This document shows, piece after piece, positions 41,217-51,275 of a stretch of 64,000 nucleotides of DNA (its first letter is position 1; each line of letters opens with the position of its first letter). Under the pieces are notes generated by a model. The model did no database searches. It was given only the letters and a program-made list of their open reading frames with translations, and was not told the DNA's origin. The position numbers and the translations under genes are program-made. The stretch lies in NCBI GenBank assembly GCA_963575745.1, contig CAUYUJ010001343.1, positions 38,363 through 102,362 of the forward strand. The letters run 5' to 3'. The stretch comes from Prorocentrum cordatum (Eukaryota; Sar; Dinophyceae; Prorocentrales; Prorocentraceae).

Positions 41217-41585
41217 TGATGTGTGTTGAGTAAGTCTGAGTATGAGTAGGTCTGAGTATGAGTATGCCTGAGTATGAGTAAGTCTGTGTATGAGTAAGTC
41301 TGTGTATGAGTAAGTCTGGGTATGAGTAGGTCTGTGTATGAGAAAATCTGTGTATGTGTACGTCTGGGTATGAGTAAGTCTGAGTATGAGTAATACTGTG
41401 TATGAGTAAGTCTGGGTATGAGTAAGTCTGTGTATGAGTACGTCTGGGTGTGAGTAAGTCTGTGTATGAGTAAGTCTGTGTATGAGTATGTCTGAGTGTG
41501 AGTAAGTCTGAGTATGAGTAGGTCTGAGTATGAGTAAGTCTGAGTATGAGTAAATCTGAGTATGAGTAGGTCTGAATATGAGGTA
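41217..41585. repeat. TGAGTATGAGTAAGTC minisatellite, block 1
   Basis: Units of 16 bp (GAGTATGAGTAAGTCT with variants GTGTATGAG and GGGTATGAG), about 22 units. It starts at the broken end of a satellite unit. Confidence 0.9.
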
Positions 41586-41675
41586 AGAGGAGGAGGGGAG
41601 GAGGAACAAGGAGGAGGGAGAGGGAGTAGGAGGCGCCCAAGTAATAACAAGAACCCCTATCTTAGGATATGGGGA
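41586..41675. repeat. GGA-rich spacer of the higher-order unit, copy 1
   Basis: GAGGAGGGAGAGGGAGTAGG then AGTAATAACAAGAACCCC and CTTAGGATATGG; repeated almost exactly at 42475-42558. Confidence 0.8.
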
Positions 41676-42104
41676 ACAAGCGAACCGCCTGAGACATCCC
41701 CACAAAATGGCCGCGAACGAGCCCGTGCAACCACCCCTGGCGGCTCCCCTTAGGGGTGCTGAAACCAGCGCCCCGCCTGAGACATCCTCACAATCTGCTT
41801 TCCAAGCGAAGGATGTTGGGCCCAGAAACAAGCAAACCGCCTGAGACATCCCCACAAAATGGCCGCGAACGAGCCCGTGCAACCACCCCTGGCGGCTCCC
41901 CTTAGGGGTGCTGAAACCAGCGCCCCGCCTGAGACATCCTCACAATCTGCTCTCCAAGCGAAGGATGTTGAGCCCAGAAACAAGCAAACCGCCTGAGACA
42001 TCCCCACAAAATGGCCGCGAACGAGCCCGTGCAACCACCCCTGGCGGCTCCCCTTAGGGGTGCTGAAACCAGCGCCCCGCCTGAGACATCCTCACAATCT
42101 GCTG
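41676..42104. repeat. 151-bp satellite, block 3
   Basis: Three units in the same orientation as the other blocks. Its right junction (CACAATCTGCTGTGTGTTGA) is at nearly the same unit position as the right junction of block 2. Confidence 0.9.
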
Positions 42105-42474
42105 TGTGTTGAGTAAGTCTCAGACTATGAGTAAGTCTGAGTATGAGTACGCCTGGGTATGAGCAAGTCTGAGTATGAGTAAGTCTGAGTATGGATATGT
42201 CTGAGTGTGAGTAAGTCTGAGTATGAGTACGTCTGGGTATGAAAATGTCTCAGTATGAGTAAGTCTGAGTATGAGTAAGTCTGAGTATGAGTAGGTCTGA
42301 GTATGAATATGCCTGAGTATGAGTATGTCTGAGTGTGAGTAAGTCTGAGTATGAGTATGTCTGAGTAAGAGTAGGTCTGAGTATGAGTAGATCTGAGTAT
42401 GAGAGTATCTGAGTATGAGTAAGTCTGTGTATGAGCAAATCTGGGTATGAGCAAGTCTGAGTATGAGTAACTCC
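42105..42474. repeat. TGAGTATGAGTAAGTC minisatellite, block 2
   Basis: Same 16-bp unit as at 41.2 kb, with its own mix of variants. Confidence 0.9.
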
Positions 42475-42558
42475 GACAGGAGGGGAGGAGGAAAGAGGAG
42501 GAGGGAGAGGGAGTAGGAGGCGTCCAAGTAATAACAAGAACCCCATCTTAGGATATGG
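42475..42558. repeat. GGA-rich spacer, copy 2
   Basis: Second copy of the spacer at 41586-41675, ending CTTAGGATATGG; unrelated sequence follows. Confidence 0.8.
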
Positions 42559-42559
42559 A

Positions 42560-43170
42560 GAATAACCCGCGTAAAAGCGCGCTCGTGAGAGCAGCCGGAA
42601 GAGGCCTCTGCGAGGCCCCCCCTGAAAAGGCCAGGCACTGCCCAAAACACATATGTCCTCGGACACGGGCCCCCGCACCGCACTCGACGATCGTCCTCCT
42701 GTGCCATGATCGGAAGGCGGCCAGACGGGACCACGGCTGCCTCCGCTCCAAAAAAACAGCTCAGGCGTACCCCCGAGAGAGGCCCCGAGGACCCGATCGG
42801 ATTTTTGGGCCCAGCGGGACATCCGAGCCCAGACTTGCGACGCTGTGATTTTTTGACTACGCGGGCCCCCGAAGCCCGGACACTGCTCCCCGGAGCCGGC
42901 TCCCTTCATCTTATAAGTCGTTTTCGGACGCTCCCCGGGGCCCGGCGGGGGCCCCCCAAGCACGAGAATGGCCAAACACCTGCCGTCGTGTTTGGTTGTA
43001 CGTCGCGACCCTCCCGCTCGCTCTTCCGGACCTTCCGCCCTATTAACCTTCCGCCCCGTTGTCGATGTGATCGATGTGGGCTTCCTTGAACTGCATACGA
43101 TTCCAAGACTTTCGATACATTTTCTTCTGCATCTTCCGCGGAGGTCGTAAGGTGTGGAAGGCGAATTGGG
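42560..43170. repeat. Dispersed GC-rich repeat remnants, no gene
   Basis: Phrases such as CCCGAAGCCCGG and GACGCTCCCCGGGGCCCGGC belong loosely to the GGGACCGTCAAA repeat group. No gene recognised. Confidence 0.35.
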
Positions 43171-43176
43171 CGTGGC

Positions 43177-43328
43177 TTAATGGGGGGGTCACAAATGGAG
43201 GGGTCAGAAAAGGTCTCCTTTCGTGCCCCTTTCGGGCCCCTCCGGAGCCCCATGGGGCTCGTTTAGGTACCGTGTGGGTACCTTTTCGGACCACGCTCGC
43301 CACCCCCCCATTTATGACCCCCCCATTA
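43177..43328. mobile_element. Foldback element with ATGGGGGGGTCA arms
   Basis: TTAATGGGGGGGTCACAAAT and its continuation (43177-43204) pair with 43300-43328 (ATTTATGACCCCCCCATTAC). A second inverted pair, AGAAAAGGT and ACCTTTTCGG, lies inside. Single copy in this window. Confidence 0.6.
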
Positions 43329-43514
43329 CGCGGCGCCCAAGCGGAAGGGGAGGGCTCGTGTCCGGGAAGCCTCCGAAGACGAGGCCCGAGGGCGCGTCTG
43401 GCTCGGAGGCCGCAGGCAGCGGCAGACCTCCGGGGCAGGTCTCCCTGTCTCGGGCGGTCCTCGGCCCAGGCCCCCGGGCGTCTGGGGGGCTTCTGGCCGG
43501 CTGGCCCCCAGCGT

Positions 43515-43710
43515 GACCCATGGGGCGTCTCGAAAAAATCGAGACGGAGGTTTTTCATAGTTTTCGGCCTCTCGGGGCCCTCGCCGGGCCTCGGGACCGT
43601 CAAAAAACGACTCGGGATGAAAAGCCGGTCCCAGGGAAGTGGTCGGGAGGTTGGGGGACCGCGTCTCGAAAAATTCGAGACGTCGGATGTCTGGGGAGGA
43701 GCTAGGAGCC
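43515..43710 (+). repeat. Dispersed GGGACCGTCAAA repeat, best copy
   Basis: CGTCTCGAAAAAATCGAGACGG (palindromic) opens the unit; then GGCCTCTCGGGGCCCTCGCC, GGGACCGTCAAAAAACGACTC and a closing CTCGAAAAATTCGAGACGTCG palindrome. Relatives: 25.33, 28.39, 58.74, 59.64 and 62.85 kb. Confidence 0.65.
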
Positions 43711-43779
43711 CCCAGCTTGACCCAGGGCAGGGGCGATGAGACGAACCCATGACAAAGATAGCATCGGATGCGGAAACAC

Positions 43780-44235
43780 ACCGGTCCTAAGAAGCAGGGA
43801 GACACGGGAAGCAGGAAGGCGGATAAAGTAGGTTGGGTTCCCCAGCTTGACCCAGAAGAGCTACGAGCCCCAGCAGGGGACGGAAGGGGAAGGGCGATAA
43901 GGTCAAACCAGGACGAACACAACATCGGATGAGGATGCACGCCAGTCGGAATAAGCATAAAACATGAGGTAGGAAAGCGGATATAAAGCAGGTTGGGTTC
44001 AGGCCCTCCCAGAGAGTAATGAAACACAGCAACAGTACATCGATTCTTGAAGTAGAAGGGCGCTTGAATTAGATGGGGATCTGGCAATCCAGCAACATTC
44101 ACTTTCAACGAGCGGCATGTACATTGGAGAATCTCTGAGATCTGGCGGTCCTGGAGGATGTGTCGGGCGCCGCGGCCTTCCCGGAGCCTGCCGGAACGCT
44201 CTGAGAGCGCTCCGGAACGCCCTGGAACGGAGTGG
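43780..44235. repeat. Dispersed repeat shared with 30.4 kb, with internal duplication
   Basis: AGGCGGATAAAGTAGGTTGG near 43820 and AAGCGGATATAAAGCAGGTT near 43974 show an internal duplication. The stretch 43990-44190 then matches 30470-30660 in order, ending with the CGGGCGCCGCGGCCTTC phrase and GAACGCTCTGAGAGCGCTCC palindromes. Confidence 0.65.
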
Positions 44236-44340
44236 TCCTCGGCCTGGCCGCTGCGCGACAAGGGCAGGCACGAGCAAGGGCAAGGATGATGGCAGAGGGA
44301 AGACTCGAGCAGATCCGGGCCCCTGTCCCCCACGCTGGCT

Positions 44341-44512
44341 TTCGGCCGGGCATGCCACCCTACAGGCGGATTTTGGATGAAAAATTAAGCACCGTCAAGG
44401 AATACCCAAAACATGCCCAAAAGTTAGAAAAAAAATTGTCGAAAAATCGTCCCCAGACTACCGTTTGACTATTCTTGGGCATCCCCCCTGTACAGGGACA
44501 GGCCCGACGTAA
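44341..44512. mobile_element. Family A element, copy 6
   Basis: Starts TTCGGCCGGGCATGCCACCC, ends AGGGACAGGCCCGACGTAA. Perfect 8-bp duplication CGCTGGCT (44333-44340 and 44513-44520). Interior phrase TCGTCCCCAGAC is shared with other copies. Confidence 0.85.
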
Positions 44513-44668
44513 CGCTGGCTCCTCCTCCTCCTCGGGCCCTCCCTGGGCGGCCGCCTGGGAGGGGCCCTGCGTGGGCGGCGCCGGCGCAGCCGCTGCTGGG
44601 TCCTCGGCGCTCCGGGGCGCGGCCGGCCGGAAGGAGGGCGGGCGGGACGAGGCAGAGGTGGTGGGCCT

Positions 44669-44716
44669 GTTTTCCACCACCACCACCACAAGTTGGAGGG
44701 GGAGGGGTCCTCCTCC

Positions 44717-44749
<33 letters not shown>

Positions 44750-44839
44750 TCTTCGTCCTCCTCCTCCCCCTCGTCCTCCTCCTCCTCCACCTCCTCCTCC
44801 TCCTCCTCCCCTTCTAACTTATGGTGGTGGTGGTGGAAA
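44669..44839. mobile_element. Inverted repeat enclosing a CTC tract
   Basis: TTTTCCACCACCACCACCAC followed by AAGTTGGAGGGG pairs with 44808-44839, its near-exact inverse ending GGTGGTGGTGGTGGAAAA. The interior (44711-44808) is (CTC)n. Either a foldback element whose core was overtaken by a microsatellite, or a CTC tract captured between arms. Confidence 0.7.
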
Positions 44840-44936
44840 ACGGGCTCATCAAGAGGGACGGCGGGACGGGAGCTGCTTTACACGACGACGACTGGGTCTG
44901 CATGCCAGGCCGATCAGGCAAAGAGTGAGCTAGATC

Positions 44937-46588
44937 GTGTCTGGCAGCCCGTCGCAGGAGACATTGGCGGGTTCGCGCCTCCTCTCCCCACCACGGCGAG
45001 GCAGGCAGGTGCGCTTTCGCAAGGCTGCTGCGCTGGGGCGACGCACGGGAACTGCCCGTAGAAAGGCTGGTCGCTACGCTTGCAGCGGATACCTTGTCAT
45101 CGCTCGGACGTGCACTTCCCGTGAATGTTTCAATGTCGTGCGTGACGACCTCCCGGAGGACGAGTCTGCTTTCACGGTAAAGGACATTTGGGCGGCAGTT
45201 ATCAAGCTCAAATGGAGACAATCGTCGGGGCCCGACGACATACCAGCAGAATACTGGAAATCCGTGTCACAGACATCAAGCGGACTACAATGGATTACGG
45301 AATTGTGCAACGCAGTTTGGCATGAACAGAACGTGCCGGAAGCAAGGCAGCATGCAAGGGTCAGTACGATTTACAATGACAAGGGACCTGTACATTTATG
45401 CGACAATTACCGGCCAATCTGTTTGTTGAGCGTGGCGTACAAGTTGCTGGCCAGCCTCCTCCATCTCCGACTTCAACAAGCAGGAGCAGAAGACCGGCTG
45501 ACAGAGACGCAGTGCGGCTTTAGACGCGGACGAGGTACCACCGACGCAATTCACGCAGTGCGCCGTTTCATCGAACTCGCACATGCCCAAAATGATAGTG
45601 GCGCGACGTTTGTAGCCCTAAACTGGAAAAAATATGTGATTCGATCAACGTCGATGCCCTGCTTGTCGCTTTGCGCCGCTTCGGCGTGCCACCGAAGGTG
45701 CTTGCACTGATTGGGAATATCTACAAGTGGACGGCGGTTTTGCGTGGCGGATGGGGCGACACAATCATCGGAGCGAGCGCAATTGTCTGGAATTTCTCAA
45801 GGGTGCCCTCTGTCACCGTTTCTTTTGTTATGTTGATGACAATTGTGGTGCGGGATACTGTCAGGAAGCTCACAGACAAAGAGCGATCCGACATGCGTGC
45901 CGGGGGCCTACAACTGCTGTTGTACGCAGACGACACCGTGCTCGTTGGGAGGCACCAAGACAACCTACAAAATCTTATGGATCGTATCGCTGCAGCGGGA
46001 GCCGATGTGGGAATGGAGCTGCATTGGGACAAATTTCAAATGGTTCGAATCAATAGTGGCGTGCAGTTGCGAACGCCAGCATGACTCCTGATCGCTGAGA
46101 AGGAGTGTCTGACGCACTTGGGGGCTGCATTATACAATAACGGCAGGGTTAACGCAGAACCGAATCGACGAATTGGAGCTGCGTGGAAGGAGTTTGTAAG
46201 ATATGACAGCGCATGGAAGCATACATCGATCATAACTCGGCGGAAGCTGGAACTATTTCAAGCGCAAGTGACATCAACATTGATGTACTCGCTGAATACA
46301 GCTTGGTTGAACAAAATGGAGAGAAGACGTCTTGATGGATTTCAAACGCGGTGCTTACGCAAGATCTTGCACAATCATCCGTATTTCGTGTCACGGATCC
46401 CTAACAACAGCGTCTTAGAACAAGCCGGTCAAGTACCATACAGCGCACAACTTCTACATGAGCAGCTCGTACTTTTCGGGAAGATAGGCCGTGCTCCAGA
46501 TTCTGACTTCCTACGAAAGCTGACTTTTCAGCCTGGCGGCGCGAAGCCAGCAGCTGAGGCTTTCCAGGGAAGACGAGGCAGCCCCTAA
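44937..46588 (+). pseudogene. Decayed LINE-type reverse transcriptase
   Basis: Non-LTR retrotransposon reverse transcriptase, recognisable from about 45.09 kb. Motifs in order: GPDDIPAEYW (near 45230), YNDKGPVHLCDNYRPICLLS (near 45375), QCGFRRGRGTTDAI (near 45510), motif A as FVALNWKK with the first catalytic Asp changed to Asn (codon AAC at 45621-45623), motif B SGISQGCPLSP (45789-45821), and YADD intact (45923-45934). The C-terminal part continues through KLELFQAQVTSTLMYSL and RRLDGFQTRCLRKIL. It is broken by a frameshift near 45630-45638, two more either side of motif B (near 45770 and 45830), and an in-frame TGA at 46082-46084. No endonuclease domain is seen upstream. The style matches dinoflagellate LINE proteins. 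It cannot encode active enzyme. Confidence 0.9.
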
Positions 46589-46589
46589 C

Positions 46590-47640
46590 AAGAATGGGCA
46601 AAGTGCTTATACATCTGATCGTCTGCACATTTTGGCGGCGACGAGCAATTTATGCAGAGCTTGAGAGACCCAGCGCTGTGGAGAAAAGCGGCAGACGCAT
46701 TGCTCGCCCTGAAGCGGCAAGAGTCCATACGTAACATACGTCCTTGTTTTTCGCGCCGTGACACCCTCGCAGGGGGCACAAAGCAGCATGCATGACGCAA
46801 TCTCGTTGGCCGCGGTTTTTCTGCGAACCCGCGCTGAGCAACGTGAGACGCGCGTTTTTGCCCAAGAAGGAATGGGAGGAGGAGGAGGAGGAGGAGGAGG
46901 AGAAGGAAGAGGAAGGGAGGAGGAGAGGGCTAAGGCGGCACCGGACCTTCCAGGGAGCTGCAGACACGTGCCAACCTCGGCCTGTGCACTTATCAGGGCT
47001 GCTCTGGACATTGGATGCCACTTGAGACTTAAGGGGGAGAGAATGGAGAGGGAAGCAGGACCAAAGTGGGCGCGGACCGCGGGGGGGGGGGAAGGGATGG
47101 TGAAGGGATGGAGACGGGAGGAGGAAGGGCCCTCCATGCCCTCTTCCCGACCCTGCCAACATCTACTTCTCCCGCCACCTCCTCCTGGTCTTCCTCCTCC
47201 TGCTAGTCCTCTTCCTTCTTTCAGTATCGCTCCTCATTCTCCTCACCCATGCTCCTCATCGAACTCATCCGATTTGTCCTTGCCATTTTTTTTTCCTCCT
47301 AATCCTCCTCCTCCTCCTTCTCATTTTCTGCCATCCCCCGTAGTCATTCATAATTCTCCTCATTTGTCCCTGCCACTTCCTCCTCGTCCTCGCCGCCAGC
47401 GGACATGGCGGTCCCGGCGGCTCTTTGGGGGCATGTCGCAACGAGGCTTCACCAAGGCCTCCATGCAGTCCCTGACCAGCCTCCCGTCTAAACGGGCCCG
47501 ATGGGTATGGCTCGAGCAAAGGCGTGTGGCGCCACGACACACATGCTACCTCCGCCACCTCTCTCCTCGCCGTTTTAGTCCTGATCCTCATAGCTGTTTG
47601 GATATTGATCTGCAAGACCGGCCACTGCAGGATGAGACAG
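46590..47640. other. No gene seen; short GGA run
   Basis: A GGA run lies at 46873-46920 and pyrimidine-rich DNA at 47160-47400. No gene or element recognised. Confidence 0.5.
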
Positions 47641-47780
47641 GATGAGGGCAAATTAGGATGAGGACGATTCGGGTGGGAATCTCTGGGAGCCAGGCGGATC
47701 TGGCACTTGCATCGGGCGGCGCGGCCGCTTCAGAGCGATCCCTAACGCTCTGAGAGCGTTCTGAAACGCTCTGGGGGATG
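47640..47780. repeat. Dispersed CTCTGAGAGCGTTC repeat
   Basis: AATCTCTGGGAGCCAGGCGG, GGGCGGCGCGGCC and AACGCTCTGAGAGCGTTCTG match the tail of the repeat at 30.63 and 44.14 kb in diverged form. Confidence 0.5.
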
Positions 47781-47784
47781 TGTC

Positions 47785-48325
47785 CTCCAGGGCTCGAGCT
47801 GAACAATGCTTTCCGTTGTCGCTTTGTGCTCATTCTCCCTCGTCCTGTATTCGCCCCGCCCTTTGCTGCGAAACAAAATTGAAAACGACAACGTCCACAA
47901 CATCGTCACAGCACCAGTTAGCTCGAGCCCTGGTACCCTCGCAGTGACCAACAGACACCCGACGTCGTGTTTTTGCTTCGCAGCGTGGCTCCCCTATGGT
48001 CTACAGCCGTAGTGTTGTGCGTAGCACATGGCGGGGTGCTCAGTAGATGTGTCAACACATTGGTTAGACACGCAGTAGGGCAATCAATCGTTTTGGTAGA
48101 AAGGCAGGAAGATGTTTTAGAACCAACAACGAGTCTCACAAGCCAATGGGGTCGCTGTAAACCTGGAGCTCTCCACGAGGACCGGGCACGACCACGGGGC
48201 CGTGTAAAGGCCTCTCGGGCGCAGAGCATTGCAAAACACTTCCTGTACGCCGCAGCGCCGGCAGGCGATCCGCACGCGTGCCCTCGTACAGCCTGGGGCG
48301 CGTGGCGTACTATTGGCGGGGGAAA
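47785..48325. other. No gene seen
   Basis: Nothing recognisable. Confidence 0.45.
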
Positions 48326-48327
48326 GA

Positions 48328-48502
48328 ACGGGGACCATGACAAAGACTGGACTCGGACACGTCGTGTCGATCTTGGTCAAGGTCGGTCTTAGTCGGCGTC
48401 GCCTCGTGGATCATCCTCGCGACTTCGCGACGGCCGGCATAGACCATGACCAAAATCGGCATCGACAAGATCCCGCGACATCTTGGTCATGGTCCCCGGT
48501 AT
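48328..48502. mobile_element. Foldback element with GGGGACCATGAC arms
   Basis: ACGGGGACCATGACAAAGA pairs with TCTTGGTCATGGTCCCCGGT. A nested second pair, GTCGATCTTGGTCA and TGACCAAAATCGGCATCGAC, lies inside. Single copy here. Confidence 0.6.
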
Positions 48503-48599
48503 TCTTCCCTCCACTCATGAACCGGCGGCAAAAGAGGGAAGGAGGAGGAGGAGGAGGGCGGCCGCAGAAGGCAGGCGGGGGACGAGGGCACCCACCGCG

Positions 48600-48840
48600 G
48601 GAAGAGTTTCAGCAGCAGTGGCCGGAGCAACCAACCTGTGCTGGGGCTACCTGGCACAGCGGGCGCGAGAGAACTGCAAGACACGTCTTGCGGTGATGTC
48701 TTCACGACGCGAGGAGGTCGGCGTTCGGGCCAGCGTGACTCCGGCGGCCGTTTGGGACGAGTCTGGCACCTCTGGAACTCTCTCGGCGAGGCGCAGCTGC
48801 TGGAAAGCATCCCGAGGTGGGAGCGCCAACAAAATATAAT
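48600..48840. repeat. Dispersed TCTCGGCGAGGCGCAGCTGC repeat, copy 1
   Basis: CTCTCGGCGAGGCGCAGCTG then CTGGAAAGCATCCC matches about 60650-60690 (CTCTCGGCGAGGTGCAGCTG then CTGGACGACATCCC), and the GGCGGCCGTTTGGG phrase upstream also matches. Confidence 0.5.
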
Positions 48841-48865
48841 GAACACTACCAACAACTTCACCGAA

Positions 48866-49089
48866 CCGGAAGGTCTCCCAACTGGGGCCCGAGCTAATGG
48901 GGTCGGAGGATCGCGCCGCCTGGCCGATGCATCGGCGATGCATCGAAGCCGTCTCCGATGCATCAGCGACGTTGGCGTGAAGACAGGACAGTCGGGCTCC
49001 ACGACGCGCAGCATCGCCGATGCATACGCGATGCGGCGCGATCATTCGACCCTACGTATTTGCTCGGACCCCAATATGGGAGAAAACTT
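48866..49089. mobile_element. Family E foldback element, copy 3
   Basis: Left arm GGAAGGTCTCCCAACTGGGG through AATGGGGTCGGAGGATCGCG; right arm GGCGCGATCATTCGACCCTA through GCTCGGACCCCAATATGGGA. The core carries CCGATGCATCGGCGATGCAT and GCATCGCCGATGCAT. Confidence 0.65.
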
Positions 49090-49225
49090 GTCCGAAACCG
49101 AGATCCGAGTCCTACTCAGTCAGGGTCGGGGGCGTCCAGGAGGGGGTCTCGCGCAGCCTGGCACGAGGCATGTGAGCAGACGAGGGGAGGGGGCACGGGC
49201 GGTGCTGAGGGGGCAAAAAGCGCGG

Positions 49226-49275
49226 GGGCCATGACATCTGGAGAGAGATCATGGCCCTGGCCATGGCATTTGAGC
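49226..49275. repeat. GGTCATGGCCCTGGCCATG short repeat (also at 49826-49867)
   Basis: GAGAGATCATGGCCCTGGCC and GAGAGGTCATGGCCCTGGCC occur 600 bp apart with similar flanks. Confidence 0.55.
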
Positions 49276-49279
49276 ATTT

Positions 49280-49680
49280 TCGTAGGGTGGCGGGCTCAGG
49301 GTGAAATCCGCATGGGCTCTCTGCACTTCGAGAGCCAATCCGTCCTGTGATTCATCTTTTGCAGACTCAAGAATCGGCATTTCGAATGCCACCCTTTGCA
49401 CTCCACCCAAAAGGAATGCTCGGGATGTGCAGCCCCCCCTCAGCCACATGGCCGGGAACCTTTGCGAAGCGCGTCGCCGTGGCGGCCCCGGCGACAGGCT
49501 GTCCCTTGCAGGCGGGCAGCGCGTCGCTCTGCTCCGCTGGGCGGGAGGCTTCGGACACGCTGGGGACGCTGCCGCCCGGGGGGACCGGGCAAAGGACGGC
49601 GCGTCGCCCCCGAGCTCCGCTGGCCGGAGCGGGCGGAGCGGCACGCTGCCACAAAGTTCCCGAAACGCGCCAAGGGGCGG
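49280..49680. other. No gene seen
   Basis: GC-rich; nothing recognised. Confidence 0.4.
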
Positions 49681-49790
49681 CGCCTGAAGCGCCGCCAGGG
49701 GGGCCCCAGCGCAGATCCAAGAAATCCGCGCGGAGCGTCAAGCGTTTACGTTTATGCTGCTTTTGGTTCTTCGAGAGCAAGAGGGGTGGG
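49680..49790. mobile_element. Family C element, right half only
   Basis: Core GGCGCCTGAAGCGCCGCC and right arm GATCCAAGAAATCCGCGCGG then AGCGTCAAGCG are present, ending near TTCTTCG as in the copy at 19.6 kb. The left arm is missing. Confidence 0.55.
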
Positions 49791-49880
49791 GCGGGAAAAG
49801 GGTAGCGGGACAAAAGGGGGGCCCCGAAATCCAGGGAGAGGTCATGGCCCTGGCCATGCTATTCGGGAAACGAGCAGTGG

Positions 49881-50032
49881 CATGAACATGACAAACCGGA
49901 CGTCCGCGCGGACTTCTCGGATTGGTGTTGGACCAACCCTTCTTGGCGGGCGGAGCGCGCCAGGGGCGGCGCCGGAGGCGCCGCCGGGGGACTCCAGCCC
50001 CGATCCGAGAACTCCGCGCGGACCTTCGAGTT
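49881..50032. mobile_element. Family C foldback element
   Basis: GTCCGCGCGGACTTCTCGGA on the left, GATCCGAGAACTCCGCGCGG on the right, with a GGCGGCGCCGGAGGCGCCGC core. A trinucleotide tract starts from its right end. Confidence 0.65.
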
Positions 50033-50041
50033 GTTGTTGTT

Positions 50042-50082
<41 letters not shown>

Positions 50083-50103
50083 TGTTGTTGTTGTTGTTGG
50101 TGG

Positions 50104-50135
<32 letters not shown>
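50030..50135. repeat. TTG/TCG trinucleotide tract
   Basis: (TTG)n, then (TCG)n, then (TTG)n with a single GGTGG break. It grows directly out of the end of a family C element. Confidence 0.92.
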
Positions 50136-50240
50136 GTTTATTTCATTGGTCGGTCCCCTAGATATGCAGTCCGCCCCCAGTCGTGACCTCGAGGATGGGC
50201 AAGCTCCCATTCAGCAGCACGCCCTGTGGCGAAGCACATG

Positions 50241-50404
50241 TGAGGTCGGGCATGTCCCCCTACAGGTCGGGCATGTCCCCCCAAATGTACAACATTCTCA
50301 AAGCATACTCCAAAACATATTCAAAACTAATCCCAAAATGGTCCCCAGACTATTTTTTGACTTATTTTACATACTCCTCCTGTAGAGGGACAGGTCCGAC
50401 TTAA
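50241..50404. mobile_element. Family A element, copy 7, with doubled left terminus
   Basis: GTCGGGCATGTCCCCCTACAG is immediately followed by a second AGGTCGGGCATGTCCCCCC. The right end is GAGGGACAGGTCCGACTTAA. Interior phrase GGTCCCCAGACTATTTTTTG. No target-site duplication found, so the doubled end may mark a nested insertion or a rearrangement. Confidence 0.7.
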
Positions 50405-50504
50405 AAAAACAAATATTTGGGCACTCCACGGGTGCGCGCGGCCCTGCCTCCTGAGCACCCCTGGGCGGAGGCACGAGTCGGCATCCAGATCGGCGGCGAG
50501 CGAG

Positions 50505-51275
50505 AGGAGGATGAGGAGGAGGAGGAGGAGAAGGAGGAGGAGGAGGAGGAGGAGAGGGGGAGGAGTGGGAGGAGGATGATGATGGAGGAGGAGTAGGAGG
50601 GAGGAGGAGGAGGAGGAGGTGGAGGAGGAGGAGAGGAGGGGGAGGAGGAGGAGGAGGAGGAGGAGGAGGAGGACGAGGAGGAGTGGAGGAGGAGGAGGAG
50701 GGAGGAGGAGGAGGAGGAGGGGAGAGGAGGGAGGAGGGGGGAGGAGGAGGAGGAGGAGGAGAGGAGGAGGAGGAGGAGGAGGGGAGGAGGAGGAGGGGAG
50801 GAGGAGGAGGAGGAGGAGGAGGAGGAGGAGGGAGGAGGAGGAGGAGGAGAAGGAGGAGGAGGAGGAGGAGGAAGAGGAGGGGAGGAGGAGGAGGAGGAGG
50901 AGGAGGAGAGGAGGAGGAGAGGAGAGGGGGGGAGGAGTGGGAGGAGGATGATGATGGAGGAGGAGGAGTAGGAGGAGGGGAGAATGAGGAAGGAGGAGGG
51001 GGGAGGGGGAAGGGGAGGCGGAGGGAGGAGGAGGAGGAGGAGAGGGAGGAGAGGAAGGAGGAGGATGAGGAGGAGGAGGAGGAGGAGGAGAAGGAGGAGG
51101 AGGAGGAGGGGAGGAGGAGGAGGGGGGGGAGGAGGAGGGGAAGGAGGAGGAGGAGGAGAGGAGGAGGAGGAGGAGGAGGAGGCGAAGGAGGAGGAGGAAG
51201 AGGAAGGAGGAGGAGGAGGCGGACGAGGAGGAGGAGGAGGAGGAGGAGGCGGAGGAGGAGGAAGGCGCGGGAAAC
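50505..51275. repeat. GGA tract
   Basis: About 770 bp of (GGA)n with GGGGA variants. It contains a duplicated phrase, GGAGGAGTGGGAGGAGGATG then ATGATGGAGGAGG, near 50560 and 50930, so the tract partly grew by segment duplication of about 370 bp. Confidence 0.92.

Noticed and set aside
37950-42100. Repeated open frames of 85-290 codons on the minus strand (SFAWRADCEDVSGGALVS and similar)
   Set aside because: They come from the satellite. Unit length varies between 150 and 152 bp, so frame is not kept between units, and single-base changes do not favour synonymous sites by eye.
38086-42104. Regular repeats considered as a CRISPR array
   Set aside because: The units are about 151 bp head-to-tail with no unique spacers, and the DNA is eukaryotic.
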